DNA from: Microvirga lupini
Lineage (GTDB): Bacteria; Pseudomonadota; Alphaproteobacteria; Rhizobiales; Beijerinckiaceae
Assembly (NCBI RefSeq): GCF_014191055.1
Contig: NZ_JACHWB010000002.1
Coordinates: 620,001-684,000 of the forward strand
DNA: 64,000 bases
Reading direction: 5' to 3'
The notes beneath the pieces are model-generated. The model saw only the letters and a program-made list of their open reading frames with translations, had not been told where the DNA came from and ran no database searches. This document shows positions 63,980 to 64,000 of the stretch, piece after piece; positions within the stretch are counted from its first letter, which is position 1; every line of letters starts with the position of its first letter. The translations under genes and the position numbers were made by a program.

Positions 63980-64000
63980 ATGACCGACAGCAACGACGAT
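63980..64000 (+). CDS. possible start of next gene, cut by window edge
   Basis: ATG at 63980 followed by codons for T-D-S-N-D-D. Divergent from tadA; in many alphaproteobacteria a pseudouridine synthase (rluB-like) gene is found here, but seven codons cannot support a name. Confidence 0.25.

Overview
The window is a high-GC (about 60-65 % by eye), densely coded stretch of an alphaproteobacterial chromosome. A Hyphomicrobiales (Rhizobiales) member is most likely, perhaps close to Microvirga or Methylobacterium. This rests on the family mix (DUF2093, DUF3297, DUF4170, DUF5996, the ADYC family, HWE kinase, short alphaproteobacterial GshA) and on palindromic intergenic repeats typical of that group. 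No IS element, prophage, rRNA, tRNA or CRISPR array was seen. The taxon is an inference from family content, not a database result.

Layout. 1-6 kb: 3' part of trkA with trkH (K+ uptake), peptidase T and a chemoreceptor. 6-13 kb: a catabolic-looking set (BKACE enzyme, two solute-binding proteins without permeases, an SDR), a GFA-family protein and an HWE histidine kinase. 13-20 kb: minD-minE without an adjacent minC; a calcium-binding RTX-like gene lies upstream of minD where minC usually sits; then a hemerythrin-like membrane protein. 20-26 kb: a threonine dehydratase-like PLP enzyme, a methyltransferase, and a three-gene iron/siderophore ABC importer preceded by two Irr-box-like palindromes. 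26-37 kb: small regulatory and hypothetical genes, kynA-kynU, an aldo/keto reductase, an AAC(3)-I-like acetyltransferase, a HI0933-type flavoprotein, a YbaK protein, a YqaA protein and a short cation transporter. 37-48 kb: ilvD, a large autotransporter, a guanidine exporter gene under what reads as a complete guanidine-II (mini-ykkC) riboswitch, a diguanylate cyclase, gshA beside a YbdK-type ligase, and rsmE. 48-54 kb: ubiA, a CysQ/IMPase-like phosphatase, DUF4170, a DUF374 acyltransferase, waaA and lpxK, which look like a ubiquinone/lipid A envelope cluster. 54-64 kb: xseA, two more RTX-like secreted proteins, purD, a haloacetate dehalogenase-like hydrolase and tadA.

The strongest non-coding signal is the guanidine-II riboswitch at 42497-42557. 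Others are the Irr-like pair upstream of the iron importer, and an intergenic region at 26.85-27.24 kb with a near-repeat and two outward-facing terminators. The three RTX-like proteins share a near-identical C-terminal region of about 105 residues with different N-terminal modules. They look like a family of type I secretion cargoes whose exporter lies outside the window.
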